A stretch of 64,000 bases of DNA from an uncultured Propionibacterium sp. (GTDB lineage Bacteria > Actinomycetota > Actinomycetes > Propionibacteriales > Propionibacteriaceae). The stretch lies in NCBI GenBank assembly GCA_938036835.1, contig CALHWB010000041.1:29607-93606 (forward strand). The letters run 5' to 3'. The notes beneath the pieces were generated by a model, which searched no databases, was not told the DNA's origin, and was given only the letters and a program-made list of their open reading frames with translations. The position numbers were made by a program, and so were the translations under genes. Of the stretch, positions 42,944 to 51,987 are shown in pieces (the stretch's first letter is position 1; the number at the start of each line of letters is the position of its first letter).

Positions 42944-44434
42944 GTGGTTGTCAAATTGGAACGTGTCGTCGAGGCCAACAACGTCCTGCAGGATGCCGTA
43001 TCGGCGGTGAGCCGCAATAATGAACGCGGTGCGCTGGATGCCCTGGAGGCCAAGGTCATCGAGTACATCGTCAAGGCCATCGACCGGCTGGCGTCGATGG
43101 AACCTCTCGGGCCCCGGATCGCCCAGTTGTTCTCTCCGATCACCAAGGTGCTGGCTGATCTGGCCGGCGATCCCACTGCCATCTATGAGCATTGTGCCGC
43201 CCTCGATCGGCAGGCCTCGGCATTGACCGAGATGCCGGCAACCCTGCGTGCCGCCGTCCAGGATTCCCAGCAGGCATGGTCGGATTCCAAAGGAGCCGAC
43301 TCGTTTCGGTTGCTGACCAGGGAGTACAGCGAGTTGTTTCCCATGGCTGCCGATGTGCTGAAAAGCCAGTCGGCCCTGGTCAATCAGACCGCGGTCTATG
43401 TGGTCAAGACCAAGGTGGCCATCATGAATCTGGTCGGCCAACTCGTCTGGGACCTGATCGCCTTCGCCGCCAAGATAGCGCTCATGCCCTGGAAACTGCT
43501 CACGGCGGTGGCCGATGCCACCCGCATCGTGCTTTCGGTGCTTTACAAGGTTCGTGACTTCGCCAACACCCTGGCGGCCGAGGGTAACAAGCTGCTCGGG
43601 CACCAGGCCGGGCTGGGACGGGCAATGCAGCGCGCCGGCGAACTGCTCAGCGCGCCGGCGGATCAGGCCGCGCCCAGACCCTTCGACGAGCATGGCCCGG
43701 GATTCACCGAGGACATGAGATCCGATGGGCCCAACAAAGACGATGACCTGATGAGCGATCTCATCGCGGGCGCCGACGGCAAGGGCGATATGCCGCCCGG
43801 CTGGTCGCAGCTCGGCAAGGACGAACTCCGGAGACTGGGCATAGACATGGACGAACGCGACGGGGACGGCTTCGGTGGCCAGGTTTTGCGCGGTCCCAAT
43901 GGGCAACTCGTGGTCAAGTTCGACGGCACCGATTTCAGCTATGCCCCCGATGTCATCGAGGACGGTGTGGGTGGGGTCACCATGAGCCAGCAGTCGAAAC
44001 GGGCCATGGAGGTTGCCGAGGCGATCCGCAAGGCCGGCCATGGCGACAACGTCGTCTACACCGGCAACTCGCTGGGTGGCCGGCTGGCCGCGGTGGCCGC
44101 GTTGAGTTCGGGCGGGGTGGCGGTCTCCTTCAACGCCGCCGGGGTCAGCCCGGGTACCCTGGAATACCTGGCCGCCCAGCGCGGCATGTCGGTCGAGGAA
44201 CTGCGGGCCGAAGCCAATTCGGGTTCGGTACGCCGCTACTACCTGGATGGTGAGATCCTCACCACCCTGCAGGAGAAGACCCCGATCACCCGCGATCTGA
44301 TGCCCGATGCCCCGGGGCAGGTGTACAAGGTGCCCAACACCGAACAGACCGAGGGCATGAGCCCGGTCCAAAAGCACATCGCCAACGGGCAGATCGGCGA
44401 TGCCATGCGCCGCAACTGGCCGCAGATGAGGTGA
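42944..44434 (+). CDS. Type VII-like serine hydrolase (lipase) effector
   Basis: 496 residues from GTG 42944 (GTG 42932 possible). The first 230 residues are long helices like WXG100-type targeting regions. A linker around 230-290 is rich in Asp and Gly. The C-terminal alpha/beta-hydrolase has the nucleophile elbow YTGNSLGGRL with Ser376, and a His near residue 478 in VQKHIANG. This layout matches type VII lipase toxins such as TslA. It is followed by a convergent lipoprotein gene. Lipase activity is inferred. Confidence 0.7.
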   Translation: MVVKLERVVEANNVLQDAVSAVSRNNERGALDALEAKVIEYIVKAIDRLASMEPLGPRIAQLFSPITKVLADLAGDPTAIYEHCAALDRQASALTEMPATLRAAVQDSQQAWSDSKGADSFRLLTREYSELFPMAADVLKSQSALVNQTAVYVVKTKVAIMNLVGQLVWDLIAFAAKIALMPWKLLTAVADATRIVLSVLYKVRDFANTLAAEGNKLLGHQAGLGRAMQRAGELLSAPADQAAPRPFDEHGPGFTEDMRSDGPNKDDDLMSDLIAGADGKGDMPPGWSQLGKDELRRLGIDMDERDGDGFGGQVLRGPNGQLVVKFDGTDFSYAPDVIEDGVGGVTMSQQSKRAMEVAEAIRKAGHGDNVVYTGNSLGGRLAAVAALSSGGVAVSFNAAGVSPGTLEYLAAQRGMSVEELRAEANSGSVRRYYLDGEILTTLQEKTPITRDLMPDAPGQVYKVPNTEQTEGMSPVQKHIANGQIGDAMRRNWPQMR

Positions 44435-44446
44435 CATTGCTGGTTT

Positions 44447-44489
44447 GGGCTGTGGGGGATGGACCCGGCAGGCCGCCACCCCACAGCCC
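44447..44489 (+). terminator. Hairpin after the lipase effector gene
   Basis: GGGCTGTGGGG and CCCCACAGCCC form a perfect 11-bp stem with a 21-nt loop, 13 bases after the stop codon. There is no T-run. It probably ends the effector transcript. Confidence 0.6.
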
Positions 44490-44647
44490 ATTGCGGCGAC
44501 CGGCGCCGAGGTGGCATCGGAAACCCGCTCGGGGTAGCCGAACCCACCGGGGCGGCTGCCGGCCAGCGGCCACCGCCGGGTCGCCGGCCGGTGCCTGCCG
44601 GGATTGGGGACGATCGAGCCGGCCGGGTCCCATCCCCGGATCGGGTG

Positions 44648-45196
44648 CTACTTCCAGATCAGGCTGGCCGCCAGCAACTGACTGGACGATTCCGGGGTGA
44701 CCAGTTCGGAAGCGCCGCTGACCAGCAGATACACCATGGCCGCCTGGTCGCTGCGGAAGCAGTAGGCATGCAATGTGGTGTCTTGTTTGCTGGCGCTCAC
44801 GCGGGAACCGGTTCGTCCGGCGATGGTGACCTCGTCGAATCGGGGCGCTATGCGCCAGCCCTGCCGGGGCAGCGACTCGCCAAGTCCGGTGGCGCAACTG
44901 GTGGCATTGCCGCCGCGCACCTCGGCACGCAGCCGCAGGTGAAAGCCGTCGGCGCTGACCCGGGAAATATCGTATTCGTAGCTGCCGGTGAACGACACCC
45001 GGTCGGCCGGGTCCTGCTCCCACGCGCCCGGCAACTGCAAGGTCAGGTCGCGACTGTCGAAACGGAAATGCTGGTCGGTGGCTTCCCAATCGACGCGATT
45101 GTCCGAGCTGATCTGGCGCAGGAAACCCGTGCAGGACGAGGCGGCCAGGGCTGCGGCGAGCGCCGCGGCGGCGAATACGAAGCGAGATCGGGGCAT
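44648..45196 (-). CDS. Lipoprotein, candidate immunity protein of the lipase effector
   Basis: 182 residues. The signal peptide ends in the lipobox LAASSC with Cys22, so the mature protein is anchored on the outer face of the membrane. The rest is beta-rich with no family I recognise. It is convergent with the effector gene, 213 bases from its stop. Immunity to secreted type VII lipases can be a lipoprotein (TilA for TslA), which makes this role plausible but unproven. AGAAAGG precedes the ATG. Confidence 0.65.
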   Translation of the reverse strand: MPRSRFVFAAAALAAALAASSCTGFLRQISSDNRVDWEATDQHFRFDSRDLTLQLPGAWEQDPADRVSFTGSYEYDISRVSADGFHLRLRAEVRGGNATSCATGLGESLPRQGWRIAPRFDEVTIAGRTGSRVSASKQDTTLHAYCFRSDQAAMVYLLVSGASELVTPESSSQLLAASLIWK

Positions 45197-45310
45197 GGTA
45201 AACCTTTCTGCTGCGTCAGCCCGGCCCGGCCGGGAATGCCAGTCTAGTTCTCTCCGGTTTGCCTCGGCCCGCGTCCGGCACCGACCGTCCGGTCGCGGCC
45301 ACCGGCCCGC

Positions 45311-46078
45311 TCACAGCACCCCCTGGCCCAGGCCGTAGCGCAGCCAGATGACCAGGCCCAGCAGGGCGATGGTGGCACCCAGTACCGCCCAGTCGGCCGG
45401 GCGGCAATGCAGATCACGCATCGGGGTCATGGCCCTGGCGGCTCCATAGCCACGGTTGGTCATCGCCACCGCCAGCCCCTCGGCCAAGAGGATGGTGCCG
45501 GTGAGCAATGGCACCATCAGTGGGATGAATCCGATGATCCGGCCCACCGGTCCCTTGCGGATTTGAGTACCCCGGGCGGCCTGCGCCTGGGCGATCTGAT
45601 CCTTTTTGCGTACCAGGATCGGTATCAGGCCCAGCGCGGTCGTGACCAGAATCGCCAGCCAATAGGGAGCATGCAGCGCGGACAGCGCCGCGAGTAGGTC
45701 ATCCACCGTGGTGCTGACGATGAATGCGTGGGTGACCAGCACCATCAGCGTGATCCGCAGCACGAAGTTGACACCCACCAATAGGCCGCCGGGTGTGGCC
45801 TGTAGGACGCCAATGTCCAGCAGGCTGCGGCTGAGTTCGGGGTTGCCGAATTGTCTGGTGGTGAAGGCGGCGAATGGCACGATGCAGGCGAATACCACGA
45901 CCAGCGGCTGCATCATCCGCCACCAGCCGCGCAGTGGGGTGCCGCCCAAGGTGACCGCCAGCATCACCGCAACCAGCAGGAGGGTACTGCCCAGTGGGTG
46001 GGAGATCAGTAGGACCGCCACCATGATGGCCAGGAATGCGACCAGTTTCACCCTGATGTCCAGTTCTGCCAGGCTCAT
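45311..46078 (-). CDS. ecfT: ECF transporter transmembrane subunit
   Basis: 255 residues, with about five membrane helices and the cytoplasmic coupling segment containing the EcfT motif AARGTQIRKGP (Ala-Arg-Gly), which docks on the ATPases. It transmits ATP hydrolysis to the S component. Its ATG overlaps the stop of the ATPase gene by four bases. Confidence 0.88.
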   Translation of the reverse strand: MSLAELDIRVKLVAFLAIMVAVLLISHPLGSTLLLVAVMLAVTLGGTPLRGWWRMMQPLVVVFACIVPFAAFTTRQFGNPELSRSLLDIGVLQATPGGLLVGVNFVLRITLMVLVTHAFIVSTTVDDLLAALSALHAPYWLAILVTTALGLIPILVRKKDQIAQAQAARGTQIRKGPVGRIIGFIPLMVPLLTGTILLAEGLAVAMTNRGYGAARAMTPMRDLHCRPADWAVLGATIALLGLVIWLRYGLGQGVL

Positions 46079-47802
46079 GGGGCTCCCGTGCGGGTCAACG
46101 CGTTCACCAGATGCTTCGCCACGGCCGGTTCGCTCGGCAGTGGCATACTGTCCGGCCAGAGCCGGCGACACAACTCGATGGTCTGGGTGGCCTCCAATCC
46201 TGCCCGGGCCAGCAGATCGTGCTGGGCGAGCACACCGGCGGTCGGGCCATCGGCGAGTACTCTGCCTTCCGCCAGGACGATGACGCGGTTGGCATATTGC
46301 GCCACGAGATCCATATCGTGGGTGATCACGATGATCGTGGCACCCGCCGCGTTCAGCTGGCCGACAAGCCCCATCAAAGATTGGACGCCTGCCCAGTCCT
46401 GACCGGTGGTGGGCTCGTCGATGACCAGTATTCCCGGTCTGAGCGCGAGAATGCTGGCCACCGCGATCCTTTGCCGTTCGCCTTTGCCGAGGGCGAAGGG
46501 GTGTTCATCGCGAACCGCCGACAGGTTCGTCAGGTCCAGCACCTCGGCGACTCGGCGTTCGATCTCCGCGCTGGTCAGGCCGGCCTGTTTGAGGCCATAG
46601 CCAACCTCATCGGCCACGGTGGGGTTGAAGATCTGGTGGTCGGGGTTCTGGAATACATGGCCCACCTCGGCCGCCAACTGCCAGGGTTCGAGACCGGCGA
46701 TATCCCGGCCATTGACCAATACCTGCCCGCCGGTGGGATGCAGACTTCCATTGAAGTGCCTGACCAGGGTGGTCTTGCCCGCGCCATTTCGGCCCACCAT
46801 GGCCACGAATTCGCCGCGTCCAATGGTGAGATCGATCCCGGTGAGGGTTTGTTGGTCGGCTGTGAAGCCATGGTGAACAGCCCGCAATTCCATTGCGGGC
46901 GCGGTCGAGGCAGGCGGGTCGGTGTGGGGTGGTTCGGGTGCCGGCAGGTGACGTTGCCCCGCCAAGGCGCGGATCAGGTGTTCGGCATCGTCCACGGTGA
47001 GTGGAATCTGCTCCTTGGTGATCAGGCCAGCAGCCGCCAGTGCGGCACCCAGCCCGGCGATCGGCACAGGTTTTAGCTTCGCCGTGGCCACCAACTCGGG
47101 GTCCCGGAAGAAATCGGCCGGTCGGCCCTGCCAGGTGACCGCGCCATCGTCCAGGACCACCAGTTGATCGGCGCGTTGGACGATGTCGGCGCTGGCATGC
47201 TCGGCAGCGATTATCGTGCAGCCCGCTGCGCGCAGTGCATCGGCCACCGCATAGATCTCGGCGCGGCCCTCGGGGTCCAACTCGGAGGTGGCCTCGTCCA
47301 GGCACAGCACCTGGGGATGCATGGCCAGGATGCCGGCTATTGCCACCCGCTGGAGCTGGCCCCCCGACAGCCACTCGGGGTGGCGTTGCTCGAAACCGGA
47401 AAGCCCGACCTGGGCCAGGGCGGTTTCGATGCGCCGTAGAATCTCCGCGCGGGGAACCAGATGATTGCGGGGCCCAAAGGCAACGTCCTCGGCCACGGTA
47501 CGGCCCAGGATCTGGCTTTCCGGATCCTGCAGTACCAGCCCGACGAACTCCGTGATGGTCTGCACCCGGAAGTCGGCAAGGTCCGTTCCGTCCAGCAGGA
47601 TCTGCCCGCTCAGTAGCCCCTCCTTCACCTGGGGAATGACTCCGTTGAGGGTCATCAGCAATGTGGATTTGCCAGCCCCGGTCGGCCCCATGATGGCGGT
47701 GAAGCTGCCTGCCGGACAGTTCAGATCGACCTTGCGCAGGGCATCGTCAACCGCCTTCTGGTAGCGGAAGCGCAGGTTGACGATGTCCAGCGAGCCGGCC
47801 AT
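46075..47802 (-). CDS. ecfA: ECF transporter fused ATPase subunit
   Basis: 575 residues with two complete ABC domains. Domain 1: Walker A GPTGAGKST, signature LSGGQLQR, Walker B VLCLDEATSELD. Domain 2: Walker A GRNGAGKTT, signature LGKGERQR, Walker B ILVIDEPTTGQD. Both have the catalytic Glu. In many genomes these are two proteins (EcfA1/EcfA2); here they are fused. The gene starts 3 bases after the S-component stop. Confidence 0.9.
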   Translation of the reverse strand: MAGSLDIVNLRFRYQKAVDDALRKVDLNCPAGSFTAIMGPTGAGKSTLLMTLNGVIPQVKEGLLSGQILLDGTDLADFRVQTITEFVGLVLQDPESQILGRTVAEDVAFGPRNHLVPRAEILRRIETALAQVGLSGFEQRHPEWLSGGQLQRVAIAGILAMHPQVLCLDEATSELDPEGRAEIYAVADALRAAGCTIIAAEHASADIVQRADQLVVLDDGAVTWQGRPADFFRDPELVATAKLKPVPIAGLGAALAAAGLITKEQIPLTVDDAEHLIRALAGQRHLPAPEPPHTDPPASTAPAMELRAVHHGFTADQQTLTGIDLTIGRGEFVAMVGRNGAGKTTLVRHFNGSLHPTGGQVLVNGRDIAGLEPWQLAAEVGHVFQNPDHQIFNPTVADEVGYGLKQAGLTSAEIERRVAEVLDLTNLSAVRDEHPFALGKGERQRIAVASILALRPGILVIDEPTTGQDWAGVQSLMGLVGQLNAAGATIIVITHDMDLVAQYANRVIVLAEGRVLADGPTAGVLAQHDLLARAGLEATQTIELCRRLWPDSMPLPSEPAVAKHLVNALTRTGAP

Positions 47803-47805
47803 GGG

Positions 47806-48333
47806 TCAACTGTCGAGCAGTCTGCTGTTGTGTAGCGACAGGTACGCCAGGGCGGCAATGGCCAGGTTGACCACGGCGCCCAGCAGCAGGCTGGGTATGG
47901 CGCCCAGATACATCCCCCAGCCGCCGATCGGCAACAGGATTAGGCCCAGACCGAGGCTGTTTGCCAGCGAGGTCACCACGAGGGCCACCACCAGCATCGC
48001 CCTGCTTCTGCGCCCCAGCCAACGAAACAGCAGCGCGCAACCGCCCATGCCGATCGCGATGGCGATGTGGACGGGCAGGCTGAGTGGGAACCCGGTCAGG
48101 GAAGCAGACAGCAGATGCCCGATCGCGATCACCAGAAAGCCCGGCCAGGCGCCAAAACCGAGGGCCGCGAAAAACCCGGGTGCGGCGTCCAGGGCAATGG
48201 ATCCCAGGGGGCCGGGTATCTTGATGAATGAGCCCACCGCGCTCAGGGCGATGAGGGCGGCCATGATGGCCAGCCTGCGAGCCGAGAATGTGGTGTTGAG
48301 GGCTCTGTCCGGTGAACGGTCGCCAAGGGACAT
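47806..48333 (-). CDS. ECF transporter S component, vitamin type
   Basis: 175 residues from ATG 48333 (AAAGGAG upstream), with five to six membrane helices. The stretch FIKIPGPLGSIALDAAPGFF resembles S components proposed to bind alpha-ribazole/cobalamin precursors (CblT type), but thiazole or thiamine is also possible because thiM follows divergently. With the T and A genes it forms a self-contained transporter. Substrate is uncertain. Confidence 0.75.
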   Translation of the reverse strand: MSLGDRSPDRALNTTFSARRLAIMAALIALSAVGSFIKIPGPLGSIALDAAPGFFAALGFGAWPGFLVIAIGHLLSASLTGFPLSLPVHIAIAIGMGGCALLFRWLGRRSRAMLVVALVVTSLANSLGLGLILLPIGGWGMYLGAIPSLLLGAVVNLAIAALAYLSLHNSRLLDS

Positions 48334-48483
48334 GACTACTCCTTTCCTTGGCTGTGGATCGGGGACTGGCCGGGCAGGCAGGTTCCCGGTGCCGGCCGGG
48401 TTGCGCTGCCGGCCGGCGGTAGGCCGACGCGGTGGTGCTGCTTGTGGGCGGCTGCATCCCCGGCACACAGCTTTAGGGCCACT

Positions 48484-48729
48484 ATGACCGACCTGAACGA
48501 CACCTGGTCATTGTCTCAGATCCGCTGCTGGGGGCCGGGCAGGTGGGGCCGCTGGCAGGCGCGCAACGGCCACCTGGTACCCAGCCATGGCATCGGGCTG
48601 TTCGCGCTCGCATACGAGATCGATCGGCTAGTCGTCGCCGAGGCCTGGGCGATACCGATCCGGTTCGGCGGCCCGCTGCCCTGCGACTGGGAGATCGGCG
48701 AGGTCGGGCAACCCGGGACGGCTGGCTAA
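48484..48729 (+). CDS. Small hypothetical protein, Trp-rich
   Basis: 81 residues from ATG 48484. Trp is frequent (WSLSQIRCWGPGRWGRWQAR) and the composition is otherwise ordinary. No family recognised. It is followed by a strong hairpin and then the TPP riboswitch, so it belongs to a separate transcript from thiM. Coding status is moderately supported by codon use. Confidence 0.45.
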   Translation: MTDLNDTWSLSQIRCWGPGRWGRWQARNGHLVPSHGIGLFALAYEIDRLVVAEAWAIPIRFGGPLPCDWEIGEVGQPGTAG

Positions 48730-48784
48730 CCCGCAATCTCGTCCATCCCGGCCGGCAGGCCGATTCGTGGCCTAGCCCATCGTC

Positions 48785-48816
48785 CCCGGATACCGGGGAC
48801 AACCCCGGTATCCGGG
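48785..48816 (+). terminator. Perfect 14-bp hairpin before the thiamine operon
   Basis: CCCGGATACCGGGG and its exact complement flank the loop ACAA. It lies between the small hypothetical gene and the riboswitch. Terminator is the likely role; no T-run follows. Confidence 0.6.
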
Positions 48817-48834
48817 AGGTAGAATCTGCAGCAG

Positions 48835-48906
48835 ACGCGGGGTGCCGCCACCGGTGGCTGAGAACAGACCCGTTGAACCTGATCTGGATCGTACTAGCGA
48901 AGGGAC
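48835..48906 (+). promoter_or_regulatory. TPP riboswitch (THI element)
   Basis: The conserved parts appear in order: CGGGGTGC, GGTGGCTGAGAA, ACCCGTTGAACCTGATCTGG and the closing TAGCGAAGGGA. The last part lies about ten bases before ATG 48915 of thiM and overlaps the expected ribosome-site region, which suggests translational control by thiamine pyrophosphate. Confidence 0.93.
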
Positions 48907-48914
48907 GTCAGCCG

Positions 48915-49739
48915 ATGCCGGTATTGCCTGATTTGCAGATGATCTCATTCCGGCCCGCCCACCTGGCCGAGCAGCTGCAAGCCATGCGGGAACGCAGCCC
49001 CTTGGTGCAGTGCCTGACCAATGCGGTGGTTTCGCAGTGGACGGCCAATGTGCTGCTCGCGGTGGGAGCCGTGCCGGCGATGGTGGACAACCCGGCCGAG
49101 GCCGGCGATTTCGCCATGATCGCGGGGGCCGTGCTGATCAACCTGGGTACCCCACAGGAGGAGACGGTGGCGGCGATGCGTGGGGCCGTCGCGGGGGCCG
49201 CGGCTGCGGACACACCCTGGGTATTGGATCCGGTTGCGGTCGGGCCGCTCGCTTGGCGGACGCGGATCGCCCGGGACCTGCTGGCGGATGCCAGCCCGGC
49301 CATCGTCCGCGGCAATGCCTCCGAGATCCTGGCCCTGGCCGGCGGTGGCGGGGGCCGCGGCCCGGAAAGCGTCGACGACCCGGAATCGGCCCTGGCCGCT
49401 GCCGGGCAACTGGCCCGTGACCTGCACACGGTGGTGGCCGTCTCCGGCGAGGTGGATCACCTGACCGATGGGCGGCGGGTGGTGCGGGTCGCCAACGGGC
49501 ACCCATGGCTGACCAGGGTAACCGGTGGTGGCTGCGCGTTGGGCGCCGTGCTGGGGGCCTACGCGGCCGTCGCCGCCGACCCGCTGCTGGCGGCCACGGC
49601 GGCCACGGCTGCCTATACGGTGGCCGCCGAACGGGCTGCCGCCGAGGCCAGCGGGCCGGGCAGTTTCGCCGTTGCCCTGCTGGATGCCTTGGCCGGGCTC
49701 ACCGCCGAGGAGCTGGCCGCGCGGGTCAGGCTGCCATGA
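48915..49739 (+). CDS. thiM: Hydroxyethylthiazole kinase
   Basis: 274 residues. It shows SPLVQCLTNAVVSQWTANVLLAVGA, the VLDPVAVG substrate motif and the anion-hole TRVTGGGCALGAVLGAY. It phosphorylates the salvaged thiazole alcohol. Directly under a TPP riboswitch and coupled by a 4-base overlap to thiE, so thiazole salvage and ligation are co-regulated. Confidence 0.93.
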   Translation: MPVLPDLQMISFRPAHLAEQLQAMRERSPLVQCLTNAVVSQWTANVLLAVGAVPAMVDNPAEAGDFAMIAGAVLINLGTPQEETVAAMRGAVAGAAAADTPWVLDPVAVGPLAWRTRIARDLLADASPAIVRGNASEILALAGGGGGRGPESVDDPESALAAAGQLARDLHTVVAVSGEVDHLTDGRRVVRVANGHPWLTRVTGGGCALGAVLGAYAAVAADPLLAATAATAAYTVAAERAAAEASGPGSFAVALLDALAGLTAEELAARVRLP

Positions 49740-50380
49740 GGCCCGGGCTCGATCTCGGGATCTACCTGGTCACCGATACCGTCCAATGCGGATCGCGAGG
49801 CGTCCCGGCCGTCGTGGCCGCGGCCGTCGCCGGTGGCGTCGGCGTGGTCCAATTGCGCGACCCCAAGGCCAGCGACGATGAGTTCTGCCGCCTGGGCTGG
49901 GCGCTGCGCGAGGTACTGGACGGTACCGGCGTGCCGCTGATCGTCGACGACCGGGTGCAGCTGGTGAACCGGATCGGCGCGGCCGGTGTTCATGTCGGGC
50001 AACGGGATATGCCGGTAGCCGCGGCCAGAGAGCTGCTCGGTGCCGAGGCGATCATCGGCCTGTCGGTCAGCACCCTCGACCAGGTGCGGGCGGTGCGGGC
50101 GGCCCGGCCGGGGATGATCGACTACCTAGGGGCCGGGCCGGTCTGGGCGACCGATACCAAACCCGACCACGATCCGCCGATCGGGCCGGCTGGCCTGGGC
50201 GAGATCGTGGCGGCCAGCCCATGGCCCGTGGTCGCCATCGGCGGCATCGGAGCCCCCCGGATAGCCGAGTTGCGGTCCTGCGGCATCGCCGGTGTCGCGG
50301 TCGTCTCGGCGATCTGCACCGCCGAGGATCCGTCCGCGGCGACCGCGGCACTTCGCACGAGTTGGGAGGACAACCGATGA
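49736..50380 (+). CDS. thiE: Thiamine-phosphate synthase
   Basis: 214 residues. Family motifs are VVQLRDPKA (pyrophosphate-binding Arg), PLIVDDRVQLVNRIGAAGVHVGQ and YLGAGPVWATDTKPDH. It joins HMP-PP with thiazole phosphate to make thiamine phosphate. Overlaps both thiM and thiD by four bases. Confidence 0.95.
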   Translation: MRPGLDLGIYLVTDTVQCGSRGVPAVVAAAVAGGVGVVQLRDPKASDDEFCRLGWALREVLDGTGVPLIVDDRVQLVNRIGAAGVHVGQRDMPVAAARELLGAEAIIGLSVSTLDQVRAVRAARPGMIDYLGAGPVWATDTKPDHDPPIGPAGLGEIVAASPWPVVAIGGIGAPRIAELRSCGIAGVAVVSAICTAEDPSAATAALRTSWEDNR

Positions 50381-51198
50381 GACCACCAGTAGCGCTGACC
50401 ATCGCCGGTTCGGATCCCTCGGGCGGAGCCGGTATCCAGGGTGATCTGAAGACCTTCACCGCGCTGGGCGCCTATGGCACCGCGGTACTCACCGCGTTGA
50501 CCGCCCAGTCCACCCAGGGGGTCACCGGCGTCCATGCGGTGCCGGCCGATTTCGTCACCCTACAGTTGGAAACCCTGTTCGCCGATGTGCGGGTGGACGC
50601 GGTCAAGATCGGCATGCTCGCCTCGTCCGAGATCATCGCGGCGGTTGGTGCGGTGTTGCGGGCCCACCCGGAGCTGCCGGTGGTGCTCGACCCGGTGATG
50701 GTGTCCACCGCCGGATCCAGCCTGCTGGCCGCCGGCTCGGTCGCCGCGATGCTCGAACTGCTGCCGATGGCCGCGGTGATAACGCCCAATGTCTTCGAGG
50801 CCGCGGTGCTGACCGGCAGCCCACCGGCGGAGGATATCGCGGGCATGCGGGCCCAGGCGGTCAGGCTGGTGGAACTCGGTGCCCGCCGAGTGCTGTTGAA
50901 GGGTGGTCATTGCAAAGGTGCGGACGCAGTCGATGTGTGGGTGGCCGGCGAGGAGCACGAATTGCTCGGTGCGCCGCGAGTGGCCACCGCCAATACCCAC
51001 GGCACCGGGTGTGCGTTGTCGTCGGCCATCGCCGCCCTGATACCCCAGACCGATTCGCTGCTGTCGGCCGTCCGGCTGGCGAAACGATGGCTGACCGAGG
51101 CGATCCGGGCGGCCGATGGGCTGCACATCGGGCACGGTCCGGGACCGCTGCACCATTGCCATGCCCTGTGGGGGCGGGACCGGGAGGACGGACGATGA
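50377..51198 (+). CDS. thiD: Hydroxymethylpyrimidine/phosphomethylpyrimidine kinase
   Basis: 273 residues. LTIAGSDPSGGAGIQGDLKTF is the N-terminal signature and HGTGCALSSAIAA the ribokinase-fold anion hole with catalytic Asp region. It makes HMP-PP for ThiE. Overlaps tenA by four bases. Confidence 0.95.
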   Translation: MRPPVALTIAGSDPSGGAGIQGDLKTFTALGAYGTAVLTALTAQSTQGVTGVHAVPADFVTLQLETLFADVRVDAVKIGMLASSEIIAAVGAVLRAHPELPVVLDPVMVSTAGSSLLAAGSVAAMLELLPMAAVITPNVFEAAVLTGSPPAEDIAGMRAQAVRLVELGARRVLLKGGHCKGADAVDVWVAGEEHELLGAPRVATANTHGTGCALSSAIAALIPQTDSLLSAVRLAKRWLTEAIRAADGLHIGHGPGPLHHCHALWGRDREDGR

Positions 51199-51896
51199 CC
51201 GGGCCGGCAGCATCGGGCTTCCAGCCGGCCACGGCCTCGTTCAGCGCCGTGGCTTGGCAGCGGATCGCCGGGATCCGGGCGGCCATCGATGAGCTGCCCT
51301 TGCTGCGGGAGCTGGCCGACGCCACCCTGCCCGAGGAGATCTTCGCCGGCTACCTGATGCAGGACGCGCTGTACCTGATCGACTATGCCCGAACCCTGGC
51401 CAACGCGGCCGCTCAGGCGCCCACGGTCGAGCAGATGAGGTTCTGGATCCAATCGTCCCGCTACTGTCTTGAGGTCGAACCCATGCTGCATGCCGCCCAC
51501 ATGCGCGATCCGGGTGGCGTACCGGCGTCCCCGACGACGGTTGCCTACACCTCGTATCTGTTGTCCCTGGCGGCCGGCGGAGACTATCCGGTATTGGCGG
51601 CTGGTGTCCTGCCCTGCTATTGGATCTACGACGATATCGGCACCCGCCTCAGATCCGTTGTGGGCGAGGTGACCGGCCATCCCTATGGGGACTGGATAAA
51701 CCTGTATGGGAATCCCGAGTTCGCCGCCAGCACCAAGACCGTCCGCGGTATCGTGGACGCGCTGGCCGATCGGGCGGATCCGGGAACCCTGACCCGCATG
51801 CACGCCGCCTGCTATCGGGCAAGCCAGTACGAGTGGATGTTCTGGGATGCGGCCTACCGCCGGGAGGGTTGGCCGGTCGGCCGGGGCCTGCCGTGA
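51195..51896 (+). CDS. tenA: Thiaminase II (aminopyrimidine aminohydrolase)
   Basis: 233 residues of the helical TenA fold. The nucleophile is Cys141 in LPCYWIYDDIG, and YLMQDALYLIDYARTLA carries the substrate Tyr/Asp. It recycles HMP from degraded thiamine for ThiD, completing a salvage operon with no thiC or thiG in view. Confidence 0.93.
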   Translation: MTGPAASGFQPATASFSAVAWQRIAGIRAAIDELPLLRELADATLPEEIFAGYLMQDALYLIDYARTLANAAAQAPTVEQMRFWIQSSRYCLEVEPMLHAAHMRDPGGVPASPTTVAYTSYLLSLAAGGDYPVLAAGVLPCYWIYDDIGTRLRSVVGEVTGHPYGDWINLYGNPEFAASTKTVRGIVDALADRADPGTLTRMHAACYRASQYEWMFWDAAYRREGWPVGRGLP

Positions 51897-51987
51897 CGGC
51901 GATGCGCCGCAACCGGATCGGTCGATCCGGGAGCCGCACCAGCCATCTGCCGGTGCCCAGGGCCGGTTGACGTGCAGGGGGAGTGAG

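Noticed and set aside
48334..48480. Possible cobalamin riboswitch before the ECF S component
   Set aside because: Only a short ACCTGCC-like piece was seen on the minus strand; the conserved B12 core and its order are missing.
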